NCBI GenBank assembly: GCA_036267355.1 | Contig: DATAWG010000028.1 | Coordinates: 1 to 64,000 of the forward strand | DNA from: Pirellulales bacterium | Lineage (GTDB): Bacteria; Planctomycetota; Planctomycetia; Pirellulales; DATAWG01 | Reading direction: 5' to 3' | Length of the DNA: 64,000 nt | Shown here: positions 53,516 to 63,470 of the stretch, piece by piece | Numbering within the stretch: the first letter of the stretch is position 1 | How the letters are laid out: every line of letters begins with the position of its first letter | Notes under the pieces: model-generated | Told to the model about the DNA's origin: nothing | The model's input: the letters and a program-made list of their open reading frames with translations, nothing else | Database searches by the model: none | Made by a program: the position numbers and the translations under genes

Positions 53516-55019
53516 GTAGCAGGCATACTCCGTATGCCGTCGGCCACTTGAAACGCGTGCCATAATGCCCGTTCGAGCTTTTCGATCGCGAGCAAGAATG
53601 GGGCAAAGCGGAGGATTGAAAGAAAAGGCCTTTGGATTTAGCGGTGCCCGCCGCGAGCGTGGGCGAATTGGCATCGCCGCCGGCACACGGAGTGTGCCTA
53701 CTACGTAGCAGGCATACTCCGTATGCCGTCGGCCACTTGAAACGCGTGCAACCATGCCATTCGAACTTTTCGATCGCGAGCAAGAATGGTCGATGCGACT
53801 GGGCAACCTACCTCATTGGTTCCAGCCCGGTGTAACGTATTTCGTTACGTTCCGCACCCACGATTCGTGCCCCAGCGCGCTGGCCGCACAGTGGCAAAGG
53901 CGCAAAGCGAAATGGCTGCGCCAAAATGGCATCAACCCAGAGTCAGCCGACTGGAACATCGCCCTCATGCGGCTCGCTCCGCAGGCGCAGCACGAGTTCC
54001 ATCGCATGTTCACGGCAGAGTTCGACGGCTATCTCGACCGTGGCCACGGGGCATGCGTGCTCCGGCAGCCGGCGTTGGCCGCAGTTGTGGCGGAAAGTCT
54101 GCACCGATTCAACGACGTCCGCTACCGCTTGGGCGATTACATCGTGATGCCGAACCACGTGCATCTGCTCTGCTGTCTGCTGGACGGGACGGCCATCGAG
54201 GCGCAATGCAAGTCGTGGAAGCGGTTCACGGCCCGCGAAATCAACGCGCGGCTGGGCGCCTCGGGCCGATTCTGGCAGGAAGAAAGCTTCGACCATTTGG
54301 TGCGCAGCCCGGAACAGTTCGACCATTTTCGGGCCTACATTGCCGACAATCCGTCACGTGCGAATCTGAAGGAAGGGGAATTTTTGCACTACCGGTGTCC
54401 GCCGCGAGCGTGAGCGAATCGGCATCGCCGCCGGCACACGGAGTGTGCCTACTACGTAGCAGGCATACTCCGTATGCCGTCGGCCACTTGAAACGCGTGC
54501 CATAATGCCGTTCGAGCTTTTCGACCGCGAGCAAGAATGGTCGATGCGGAGGATTGAAGAATAAGGGCTTTGGATTTAGCGGTGCCCGCCGCGAGCGTGG
54601 GCGAATCGGCATCGCCGCCGGCACACGGAGTGTGCCTACTACGTAGCAGGCATACTCCGTATGCCGTCGTCCACTTGAAACGCGTGCCATAATGCCGTTC
54701 AAGCTTTTCGATCGCGAGCAAGAATGGGGCAAAGCGGAGGATTGAAGAAGAAGGCCTTTGGATTTAGCGGTGTCCGATTGCGAGCGTGAGCGAATTGGCA
54801 TCGCCGCCGGCACACGGAGTGTGCCTACTACGTAGCAGGCATACTCCGTATGCCGTCGGCCATTTGAAACGCGTGCCATAATGCCGTTCAAGCTTTTCGA
54901 TCGCGAGCAAGAATGGGGCAAAGCGGAGGATTGAAGAATAAGGGCTTTGGATTTAGCGGTGCCCGCCGCGAGCGTGAGCGAATTGGCATCGCCGCCGGCA
55001 CACGGAGTGTGCCTACTAC
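53516..55019 (+). repeat. Five-unit RAYT/REP tandem array
   Basis: Units abut directly, each starting GTAG and ending CTAC: A 53516-53704 (189 bp), B 53705-54455 (751 bp, contains the transposase gene), C 54456-54642 (187 bp), D 54643-54831 (189 bp), E 54832-55019 (188 bp). Left ends carry the hairpin GGCATAC-TCC-GTATGCC, right ends GGCACAC-GGA-GTGTGCC, which are inverted copies of one REP. A further GTAG follows at 55020. Confidence 0.9.
53754..54413 (+). CDS. REP-associated tyrosine transposase (RAYT, TnpA-REP / Y1 HUH family)
   Basis: A 219-residue protein. The HUH motif is visible as PNHVHLL (about 126-132), and the later FDHLVRSPEQFDHFRAYIADNP contains the tyrosine expected to be catalytic (the YI..NP segment is typical of RAYTs). 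RAYTs recognise and cut at GTAG-footed REP hairpins, such as the two that bound this unit. Only the unit with the gene could supply enzyme to its neighbours. The start ATG at 53754 sits within sequence shared with all four derivative units. The gene lies after the PEP-CTERM terminator. Confidence 0.9.
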   Translation: MPFELFDREQEWSMRLGNLPHWFQPGVTYFVTFRTHDSCPSALAAQWQRRKAKWLRQNGINPESADWNIALMRLAPQAQHEFHRMFTAEFDGYLDRGHGACVLRQPALAAVVAESLHRFNDVRYRLGDYIVMPNHVHLLCCLLDGTAIEAQCKSWKRFTAREINARLGASGRFWQEESFDHLVRSPEQFDHFRAYIADNPSRANLKEGEFLHYRCPPRA

Positions 55020-55051
55020 GTAGGGGGCGTGCCGCGCTGTTTCCCTCGCCT

Positions 55052-55546
55052 CTAACCGTTAACGACCAGCCTAAACGTGGTCCAGTCGCTCAGCGGCACG
55101 GCCCCGAGGCGGCGATAAAAATCGATCGCCGAAGCGTTCCAATCGAGCACGGTCCATTCCATCCGTCCGTAGCCGCGTTCGACGGCGATGGCGGCCAGGC
55201 GGTCGAAGAGTGCCCGGCCAATGCCGTGCCGCCGGAAGGCCGGCCGAACGAAGAGATCTTCGAGCCACAGGCCGGGCCGGCCGACGAACGTGGAAAACGT
55301 CTGAAAATAAAGGGCGAAACCGGCCGGCTCGCCATCGAATTCGGCCAAAAGCGCCTCGGCCGAGCGCGGCTCGCCGAATAGCGCCTGCCGCAGGCCGGCC
55401 TCGGTCGCCACCACCGCATCGAGCAGGCGTTCGTAGTCGGCCAGCTCGCGGATCATCGCCAGCAAATGGGCCACGTCCGTTTCGCGGGCAGGGCGAATCA
55501 GGGGCGGCGGCACATGCGGCGGGTGCGGCTGCGGCGGCTCCATCAT
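55052..55546 (-). CDS. GNAT-family N-acetyltransferase
   Basis: 164 residues from the ATG at 55546 (GAGGGG upstream). IRPARETDVAHLLAMIRELADYE begins the fold. FVRPAFRRHGIGRALFDRLA (Q/R-x-x-G-x-G/A acetyl-CoA loop) and VLDWNASAIDFYRRLGA are clear GNAT marks. The arrangement resembles spermine/spermidine-type acetyltransferases, but the substrate is unknown. Its ribosome site overlaps the CCCTCTTCCCA hairpin repeat. It follows the chaperone genes on the same strand. Confidence 0.88.
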   Translation of the reverse strand: MMEPPQPHPPHVPPPLIRPARETDVAHLLAMIRELADYERLLDAVVATEAGLRQALFGEPRSAEALLAEFDGEPAGFALYFQTFSTFVGRPGLWLEDLFVRPAFRRHGIGRALFDRLAAIAVERGYGRMEWTVLDWNASAIDFYRRLGAVPLSDWTTFRLVVNG

Positions 55547-55553
55547 AATGGAT

Positions 55554-55579
55554 CCCCTCTTCCCATTGTGGGAGAGGGG
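55554..55579. repeat. CCCTCTTCCCA/TGGGAGAGGG hairpin (copy 3)
   Basis: CCCCTCTTCCCA (55554-55565) faces TGGGAGAGGGG (55569-55579). Same family as 33802 and 48211. It supplies the ribosome site of the acetyltransferase. Confidence 0.65.
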
Positions 55580-55775
55580 CTGGGGGTGGGGGGGTATTGA
55601 CGCAGAGAGGTGCCGGCCTCCAAACCGCCACGGATTGGGGCGAAGAGGATTCGCCACGCCGTGGTGGACCAAGTCGAGTTTCAGGAATCAGTGTCGCACG
55701 CTTGCGCGTCTCTGGCCGCCGACGCCTGCCGTCTGTCTCTTGGGCGTCGGTCCCTTGGCGTGTGTCCCGGGTGCA

Positions 55776-56351
55776 TCAGTGCGGTTTTTTCGAAACGATC
55801 ACTTGTGCCGGCCGCACGACGCGGTCGTGCAGGGTCAGTCCCTGGCGGGCGACGCCGACCACGGTGTGCTCCGGATGTTCTTCGCTCGGCTGCTGCATCA
55901 CGGCCTCGTGCCGGCTGGGGTCGAAGGGTTCTCCTGCAGCGGAAATCACTTTCGCATGATGCTTTTGGAACACCTCATTCAATTGCTGCCGCATCATTTT
56001 CAAGCCCGACAACAGCAAGTTGGCATCCGCTTGCTTTTCCGCGGCGGAGATCGCGCGATCGACATTGTCTAGCAGGGGCAAGAGATCGCGGATCAAATCG
56101 ATTTCAGCATAACGCCGCTGCTCGTCGAGTTCGCGGCGCGAACGCTTGCGATAGTTTTCCAACTCTGCTTGCGTTCGCAACAGGCGGTCTTGCAACTCGG
56201 CGGCCTTGATTTGCAGAGAATCGATATCCTGCGACCCGGCATCCTGCGATTTGTTGGCGGCCGACGATTCGTGGTTGCCGGATTGCGCCGTGTCTGCCGC
56301 GGTTCGACTGGTTTCGTCGTCGGCATCGAAATCTTGATCGTTGGAATTCAT
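55776..56351 (-). CDS. grpE: Nucleotide exchange factor GrpE
   Basis: A 191-residue protein. An acidic N-terminal tail is followed by the long coiled helix (AAELQDRLLRTQAELENYRKRS) and the C-terminal GEPFDPSRHEAVMQQPSEEHPEHTVVGV motif of GrpE. It releases ADP from DnaK. It lies 19 nt downstream of dnaJ, so the two are co-expressed; dnaK is not in the window. Confidence 0.95.
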   Translation of the reverse strand: MNSNDQDFDADDETSRTAADTAQSGNHESSAANKSQDAGSQDIDSLQIKAAELQDRLLRTQAELENYRKRSRRELDEQRRYAEIDLIRDLLPLLDNVDRAISAAEKQADANLLLSGLKMMRQQLNEVFQKHHAKVISAAGEPFDPSRHEAVMQQPSEEHPEHTVVGVARQGLTLHDRVVRPAQVIVSKKPH

Positions 56352-56370
56352 GGCTGGCGACCTCCCTCGT

Positions 56371-57528
56371 TTAATTCTGATCGGGCGCCGCTTCTTCCGC
56401 GGGCACGAAGTATTCCTTCAGTTTTTCGAAGAATTTTTTCCGTTGCGGGGTGACATGGGTGTGTTCCTCCGTGGCGAGTTGGCGCAGCAATTCTTCTTGC
56501 TTTGTGCTCAGCGATTTTGGCACCTCGACGAGCACTTCGACCAGTAGATCGCCCTTGCCGCGGCGGCGCGGGTCGGGCATTCCTTTTCCGCGGAGCCGAA
56601 ACACGTCGCCCGATTGCGTTCCGCGCGGCAGCTCGAGCGGATCGCGGCCATCGAGCGAGGGCACCTCGACCGTCGCTCCGAGCGCCGCTTGGCTGTAGCT
56701 GATCGGGAGCCGGACGATCAAATCCTGGCCATCGCGTTGGAACAGGGGATGCTCATCGATTTGAATGACGCAGTAGCAATCGCCCGGCGGGCCGCCATCG
56801 GGGCTCGGCTCTCCTTCGCCGGTGAGCCGGATGCGCATCTGATTATCGACACCGGCGGGAATAATCACATCGCGCTTCACTCGCCGCGGCAGCATTCCGG
56901 CGCCTCTGCATTTCGGGCATGGATCTTTCACGACTTGGCCTGCGCCGCGGCAGGCGGGACATGTGGTTTGCACGCGGAAAATCCCGGTCGATTGCACCAC
57001 CTGGCCGCGGCCGCCGCAATACGTGCAGGTTTGCGGCCGGCTGCCGGGCTTGGCGCCGCTGCCGTCGCAGGGGGTACATTTCTCATGCCGCTCGAATTCG
57101 ATTTCGCGGGTGATGCCCTTTGCGGCTTGGAGCAGGTCGAGCCGCACTTCGCAGCCCACATCGGCCCCTTTGCGGGCTCGCCGCCTTCCGCCGCGCCGCG
57201 AGCTGCCGAAAAGATCGCCGAACAGGCCTTCGCCAAAGACATCGCCAAACGATTCGAAGATCTCGTTGATATCGGTGAACTGATGGGCTCCGCCTCCGGC
57301 TTCGACGCCGGCATGGCCATAGCGATCGTAGCGAGCCCGCTTGTCGCCGTCGTGAAGGACCTCGAAGGCCTCGGCCGCCTCCTTGAATTTGGCGATCGCC
57401 TCGTCGTCTCCCGGGTTCTTGTCGGGATGGAATTTGATCGCCAGCTTGCGATATGCGTCGGCGACCTCTTTGGAGCTCGCTTGCCGGGCGACCCCAAGAA
57501 CCTCGTAGTAATCGCGCTTAGCTGACAT
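56371..57528 (-). CDS. dnaJ: Chaperone DnaJ (Hsp40, type I)
   Basis: About 385 residues. The J domain starts [15 protein letters not shown] and has FHPDKNPGD. The zinc centre has four CxxCxGxG repeats ([32 protein letters not shown]), and the C-terminal client-binding region includes [15 protein letters not shown]. It stimulates DnaK and holds unfolded proteins. ATG at 57528 ([12 protein letters not shown]) is the usual start; an in-frame ATG at 57537 is possible and neither has a strong ribosome site. Confidence 0.95.
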   Translation of the reverse strand: MSAKRDYYEVLGVARQASSKEVADAYRKLAIKFHPDKNPGDDEAIAKFKEAAEAFEVLHDGDKRARYDRYGHAGVEAGGGAHQFTDINEIFESFGDVFGEGLFGDLFGSSRRGGRRRARKGADVGCEVRLDLLQAAKGITREIEFERHEKCTPCDGSGAKPGSRPQTCTYCGGRGQVVQSTGIFRVQTTCPACRGAGQVVKDPCPKCRGAGMLPRRVKRDVIIPAGVDNQMRIRLTGEGEPSPDGGPPGDCYCVIQIDEHPLFQRDGQDLIVRLPISYSQAALGATVEVPSLDGRDPLELPRGTQSGDVFRLRGKGMPDPRRRGKGDLLVEVLVEVPKSLSTKQEELLRQLATEEHTHVTPQRKKFFEKLKEYFVPAEEAAPDQN

Positions 57529-57650
57529 CTGCACCATGGCCGACGAAGGGGAAATGAGTTAGGGAAGCCAACCCCCAATTGTACGCCATCGGGTCGAATC
57601 GGGATGCACCACTTGAGCCGGCGAATTTGCGCCCCGTCCAAGCGCCCATA

Positions 57651-57713
57651 CGCGAAACCGCAAGCGTCGCATCCCTGCCGTTCGGCTTGGACGCTCGCTT
57701 GCGGTTTTGCGCG
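57651..57713. repeat. Inverted repeat, AAACCGCAAGCG family (copy 2)
   Basis: CGCGAAACCGCAAGCG (57651-57666) faces CGCTTGCGGTTTTGCGCG (57696-57713). It lies between groEL1 and dnaJ and shares its arm with 9195-9253. Confidence 0.65.
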
Positions 57714-57724
57714 TTGAATTGTCC

Positions 57725-59344
57725 TTACCGGACACTTCCCTCGACGCGGTTCTTTTCCTTGTCGTCCTTGTCGAATGTGGTCACGAGCGCTTCGGTCGTC
57801 AGCATCAGTCCGGCGATGCTGGCGGCATTGGTGAGCGCGGCGCGGACGACCTTCACCGGGTCGATGATTCCGGCTTTGAGCATGTCGACATAGTGCTGCG
57901 TGTTGGCGTCGAAGCCTATGTTGCCCGATTTCTGGCCTACTTCATCGGCCACGACCGAGCCGTCGATGCCGCAGTTGTCGGCGATCTGGCGAATCGGGGC
58001 GTCGAGCGAATGGAGCACGATGTCGACGCCGATTTTCTCATCGCCCTTGGCCGAATTCCGGACCGCTTCGACAGCCGCCTTGCATCGCAGCAGGGCCACG
58101 CCGCCACCGGGCAAAATGCCTTCTTCCACCGCGGCGCGGGTAGCGTGCAAAGCGTCTTCGACACGAGCCTTCTTCTGCTTCATATCGCTCTCGGTTCCGG
58201 CTCCGACCGAAATGATCGCCACTCCGCCGGTCATTTTGGCCAGCCGTTCCTGATACTTTTCCTTGTCGTATTGGCTTTCGGTCTGCTCGATCTGATTTCG
58301 CAATTGCTGGATGCGATTCTGAATGTCGGCCGTCTTGCCGGCGCCCTGCACGATCGTCGTGTTGTTGCGATCGACGGTGATTTTCTTCGCCCGTCCGAGA
58401 TGTTCGAGTGTCAGGTTTTCCAGCTTCAAACCGAGGTCTTCGCTGATGAGCGTGCCCGCCGTCAGCACGGCGATATCGCCCAACATCGCCTTGCGTCGGT
58501 CGCCGAATCCAGGGGCTTTCACGGCACAAACGTTCAGCACGCCGCGAAGCTTGTTGACCACCAGAGCGGTCAGCGCTTCGCCGTCGACATCTTCGGCGAT
58601 GATCAACAGCGGCTTGCCGACCCGCGCGACGGCTTCCAGCACCGGCACCATTTCGCGCAGGTTCGACAGCTTCTTTTCGTAAATCAGGATATAGGCATCG
58701 TCCACCTCGCAATCCATCTCGGCCGGGCGATTGATGAAATACGGCGAGATGAAGCCCTTGTCGAATTGCATGCCGTCGACGAACTTGACCGTGGTCTCCA
58801 TCGACTTGCCTTCTTCGACGGTGATCACGCCGTCTTTGCCGACCTTCTCGAGCGCCTCGGCCAGCAGTTTGCCGATCGTCATGTCGTTGTTGGCGCTGAT
58901 CGCACCGACCTGGGCGACTTCTTGCGGATTCTGCACCGGGCGGCCCAGCTTTTTCAGTTGCTCCAGAGCCGCTTCGACGGCCTTATCGATTCCGCGGCGG
59001 ACGGCCATCGGATTGCTGCCGGCAGCGATATTGCGCGTGCCTTCCTTGAAAATCGCTCGAGCGAGCACGGTGGCGGTCGTGGTGCCGTCGCCGGCGACGT
59101 CGGACGTTTTGCTGGCCACTTCATTGACCAGCTTGGCGCCCATGTTTTCAAAACGGTCTTCGAGCTCGACTTCCTTCGAAACCGTAACGCCGTCTTTGGT
59201 CACAGTCGGCCCGCCGAACGATTTCGAAATGATCACGTTCCGGCCGGTGGGGCCCATCGTCACCGCTACGGCATGGGCCAGTTTCTCGACCCCTTTGAGC
59301 ATGCGGGCCCGAGCTTGATCTTGAAAAAGCAATTGTTTTGCCAC
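57725..59344 (-). CDS. groEL: Chaperonin GroEL (paralogue 1, no GGM tail)
   Basis: A 539-residue protein from a GTG at 59344 with CAGGAG about 10 nt before it. The GroEL core is complete: [28 protein letters not shown] (catalytic Asp), [14 protein letters not shown] and [14 protein letters not shown]. The C-terminus ends [13 protein letters not shown] and lacks the usual Gly-Gly-Met repeat. It folds proteins with GroES, which is encoded 143 nt upstream. The other groEL in this cluster has the tail, so this may be a specialised copy. No CIRCE operator is seen upstream. Confidence 0.95.
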   Translation of the reverse strand: MAKQLLFQDQARARMLKGVEKLAHAVAVTMGPTGRNVIISKSFGGPTVTKDGVTVSKEVELEDRFENMGAKLVNEVASKTSDVAGDGTTTATVLARAIFKEGTRNIAAGSNPMAVRRGIDKAVEAALEQLKKLGRPVQNPQEVAQVGAISANNDMTIGKLLAEALEKVGKDGVITVEEGKSMETTVKFVDGMQFDKGFISPYFINRPAEMDCEVDDAYILIYEKKLSNLREMVPVLEAVARVGKPLLIIAEDVDGEALTALVVNKLRGVLNVCAVKAPGFGDRRKAMLGDIAVLTAGTLISEDLGLKLENLTLEHLGRAKKITVDRNNTTIVQGAGKTADIQNRIQQLRNQIEQTESQYDKEKYQERLAKMTGGVAIISVGAGTESDMKQKKARVEDALHATRAAVEEGILPGGGVALLRCKAAVEAVRNSAKGDEKIGVDIVLHSLDAPIRQIADNCGIDGSVVADEVGQKSGNIGFDANTQHYVDMLKAGIIDPVKVVRAALTNAASIAGLMLTTEALVTTFDKDDKEKNRVEGSVR

Positions 59345-59400
59345 GAGTGAGAACTCCTGATTGGAGAAATTGTGCTGTTCGTGAATTCGTTCGCCCGATC

Positions 59401-59491
59401 GTAGCAGGCACACTCCGTGTGCCGCCCGCCGCAAACGAGGCGACTGCTAACCAGACAGTGGCGGCACGCGGATCGTGCCTTGTTGCGCTAC
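59401..59491. repeat. REP pair (BIME-like) between groES and groEL1
   Basis: GTAGCAGGCACACTCCGTGT with its GCC end (59401-59424) and the inverted GGCACGCGGATCGTGCC ending in CTAC (59463-59491) flank about 40 nt. The first is the same type as the RAYT-array REP. On the minus strand the foot of the second, GTAG at 59491-59488, supplies the TAG stop of groES. Confidence 0.75.
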
Positions 59492-59787
59492 GCGATCACT
59501 TTCGCGAGGATATCGGTCTCGCGGAGGATTTTCACGTCGTCGCCGTTCAATTCGATGTCGGTGCCGGAATACTTGCCGTAGATCACCACATCGCCGACGG
59601 AGACCGACAGTTCGCCGCGATTGCCGTTTTCCAAAAGCTTGCCCGGGCCGACCGACACGACGGTGCCGCGTTGCGGCTTTTCTTTGGCGGTGTCGGGGAG
59701 CACGATGCCTCCGGCGGTGACTTGCTCGGCTTCGACAGGTTCGACGACGACGCGATCATCCAGCGGACGCAGCTTTGCATTTTTCAT
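59488..59787 (-). CDS. groES: Co-chaperonin GroES
   Basis: A 99-residue protein from the ATG at 59787 (AGGA about 9 nt upstream). [37 protein letters not shown] and [16 protein letters not shown] are typical; the mobile-loop GGI is present. It caps GroEL. The open frame extends upstream through a palindromic repeat but has no GroES sequence there. The stop TAG falls in an REP foot. Confidence 0.95.
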   Translation of the reverse strand: MKNAKLRPLDDRVVVEPVEAEQVTAGGIVLPDTAKEKPQRGTVVSVGPGKLLENGNRGELSVSVGDVVIYGKYSGTDIELNGDDVKILRETDILAKVIA

Positions 59788-59935
59788 GTTCGTAGTCCTG
59801 CAATTATCGTGTGGAGGGTTGAAATTTTCGTTTTGATGTTTGACGAGTTGAGGATCAAGCGGAAGCGCCGCGCGAAGGGGACGGTCTCCTTTTGCTTGGC
59901 GCCGTTTTGCTCGGCGGGCTCCGCGCCGCGGGAAG

Positions 59936-59985
59936 GGGGACAGCCCCCTTTTGCTCCGCGGACTCCGCAAAAGGGGACAGTCCCC
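59936..59985. repeat. 50-bp palindromic element between groEL2 and groES
   Basis: GGGGACAGCCCCCTTTTGC (59936-59954) faces the inverted arm ending CAGTCCCC at 59985 (rc GGGGACTGTCCCCTTTTGC): 17 of 19 positions match with a 12-nt loop. A half copy, GGGGACGGTCTCCTTTTGC, begins at 59877. Same family as the copies inside glcE and the DUF1553 gene. Confidence 0.75.
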
Positions 59986-60002
59986 CGAGCATTTCGGCGT
60001 GC

Positions 60003-61706
<1,704 letters not shown>

Positions 61707-62012
61707 AGTCGATATCCTCCTGTTGATGGCCGGATCGAATCTATTCAGCAGAGTTCCAAAAAGTTTCCCAGCGGAAACGCAATTGAGCAGGCGTAGTTAG
61801 AGTTGAATCAACCTTGTTTGGCAGCCTTTGAGCCGCCGCACGCGTGGTTGAAGCAAGCTCCGTGCCACGATGCGGGGCGATGCCTCTAACAGCAAGCGAG
61901 GCAATGGCTTGTGGAGAAAATTGCCTTACAGTCGAACCGATCCAATCGGAACCCTCGAACGGCCGAGGGTGCCACTTTGACAGGTCGGTAGAGACAAGCC
62001 GGGAGCCTCTGG
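61707..62012. other. Intergenic region upstream of groEL2
   Basis: 306 nt. The groEL2 promoter should lie here. I see no CIRCE (TTAGCACTC-N9-GAGTGCTAA) and no clear sigma-32 site. No repeat family member recognised. Confidence 0.4.
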
Positions 62013-63428
62013 CTACGCCAACACGTCGTGAACCACCTCGCCGTAGACATCCGTGAGGCGCATATCGCGGCCGCTGAAGCGGTAGGTGAGCCGCTTGTGG
62101 TCGACGCCCAAGAGATAGAGCATCGTGGCGTGCAGGTCGTGGATCGTCACTTTGCCATCGATCGCTTTATAGCCGTATTCGTCGGTCGCCCCGTAAATGG
62201 TGCCGCCGCGAACTCCGCCGCCTGCCAACCAGATCGAAAAGCCGAAGGGATTGTGGTCCCGCCCGTCGGTGCCTTGAGCAAACGGCGTGCGGCCGAATTC
62301 GCCGGACCACACGACCAAGGTTGTTTCCAACAGGCCGCGGGCCTTCAAATCGGTCAACAGCCCGGCGATCGGCTGATCGACGGCCAGCGCATTGTCTTCG
62401 TGGCCCCGCTTCAGGTTGCCGTGCTGATCCCAGCGATCGTTGCCGGTGTTGGGGCAAGTGAGCTCGACGAACCGCACGCCGCGCTCGATCAAGCGCCGGG
62501 CCAGCAGACATTCGCGGGCATAGATTTGCGTCGGTGCGTATTTCGCATCGAGCCCGTAGAGCCGTCGGGTCGCGGCCGATTCGCCGGAGATGTCGGTCAG
62601 CTCGGGCACCGAGGCTTGCATGCGAAACGCCAATTCGTAGTTGGCGATCGCCGATTCAAGTGGATCGACGTGCCCCATTCGGTCGAGCACGTGGGCATCG
62701 AGCTTCCGCAGCAGGGCGAGCTTGTTGGCTTGCAATTCGGGCCGCGGCTCGGTGGGACGGATATTGGCCATCGGCTCGGCTTGCGGCTGAAAGATCGAAG
62801 CTTGATACGTGGCCGGCAAAAAGCCGTTGCTGAAATTATCCAGCCCGCCGACCGGAATCAGCCCGCCGTTGAGCACGACAAACCCCGGCAGATTATCGCA
62901 TTCGCTTCCCAAGCCGTAGGTGGCCCAGGATCCCATGCTGGGGCGGCCTTGCTGGCCGTTGCCCGAGTGCAAAAAATAGTTCGCATTGCTATGGGTCGAA
63001 AAGTCGGACGTCATCGAGCGGATCAGGGCCAGATCGTCGGCGCAGCGGCCGATGCAGGGAAACAGATCGCTGACCGGCATTCCGCAGTTGCCATACGGGC
63101 GAAATTTCCACGGCGAGCCGAGCGTATTGCCGTTGCTGTTGAACTGCGTCGCCTCCATTTTCATTTTGAAAGGCTTGCCGTTCTCTTTTTGCAACAGCGG
63201 CTTGGGATCGAACGAATCGACATGCGACGGCCCGCCGTCCATATAGAGAAAGATGACGTTACGGGCTTTGGCCGGAAATCGCAGCCCGTTCAACCTTTCG
63301 GCGGCGGCGCCGAACGAACGCTCGCTCGTCAGCGCCGCAAGCGCAATAGCGCCGAAGCCCCCCGCCGTGGTTCGCAACATATCGCGCCGCGAAAGCGGAG
63401 CGTCCGAAAATCGCCGGCAGTGTGCCAT
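62013..63428 (-). CDS. DUF1501 secreted sulfatase-like protein (second copy)
   Basis: 471 residues. The N-terminus SRRDMLRTTAGGFGAIALAAL is a twin-arginine signal. Family segments [45 protein letters not shown] and GRDHNPFGFSIWLAGGG are shared with the DUF1501 protein at 25619-27079. The open-end DUF1553 gene upstream on the same strand completes the usual pair. It is exported in folded form; its substrate is unknown. Confidence 0.9.
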   Translation of the reverse strand: MAHCRRFSDAPLSRRDMLRTTAGGFGAIALAALTSERSFGAAAERLNGLRFPAKARNVIFLYMDGGPSHVDSFDPKPLLQKENGKPFKMKMEATQFNSNGNTLGSPWKFRPYGNCGMPVSDLFPCIGRCADDLALIRSMTSDFSTHSNANYFLHSGNGQQGRPSMGSWATYGLGSECDNLPGFVVLNGGLIPVGGLDNFSNGFLPATYQASIFQPQAEPMANIRPTEPRPELQANKLALLRKLDAHVLDRMGHVDPLESAIANYELAFRMQASVPELTDISGESAATRRLYGLDAKYAPTQIYARECLLARRLIERGVRFVELTCPNTGNDRWDQHGNLKRGHEDNALAVDQPIAGLLTDLKARGLLETTLVVWSGEFGRTPFAQGTDGRDHNPFGFSIWLAGGGVRGGTIYGATDEYGYKAIDGKVTIHDLHATMLYLLGVDHKRLTYRFSGRDMRLTDVYGEVVHDVLA

Positions 63429-63470
63429 CGTCGTCTCGCCACAGTGTTACGAACCACGAACCACGAGCCA

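Noticed and set aside
54241-54921. A 226-residue minus-strand open frame with repeated protein motifs
   Set aside because: It lies wholly across the RAYT gene end and derivative units; the motif repetition only reflects the DNA repeats.
53516-55019. CRISPR array
   Set aside because: The repeats are ~188 bp, abut without spacers, and carry pieces of a transposase gene.
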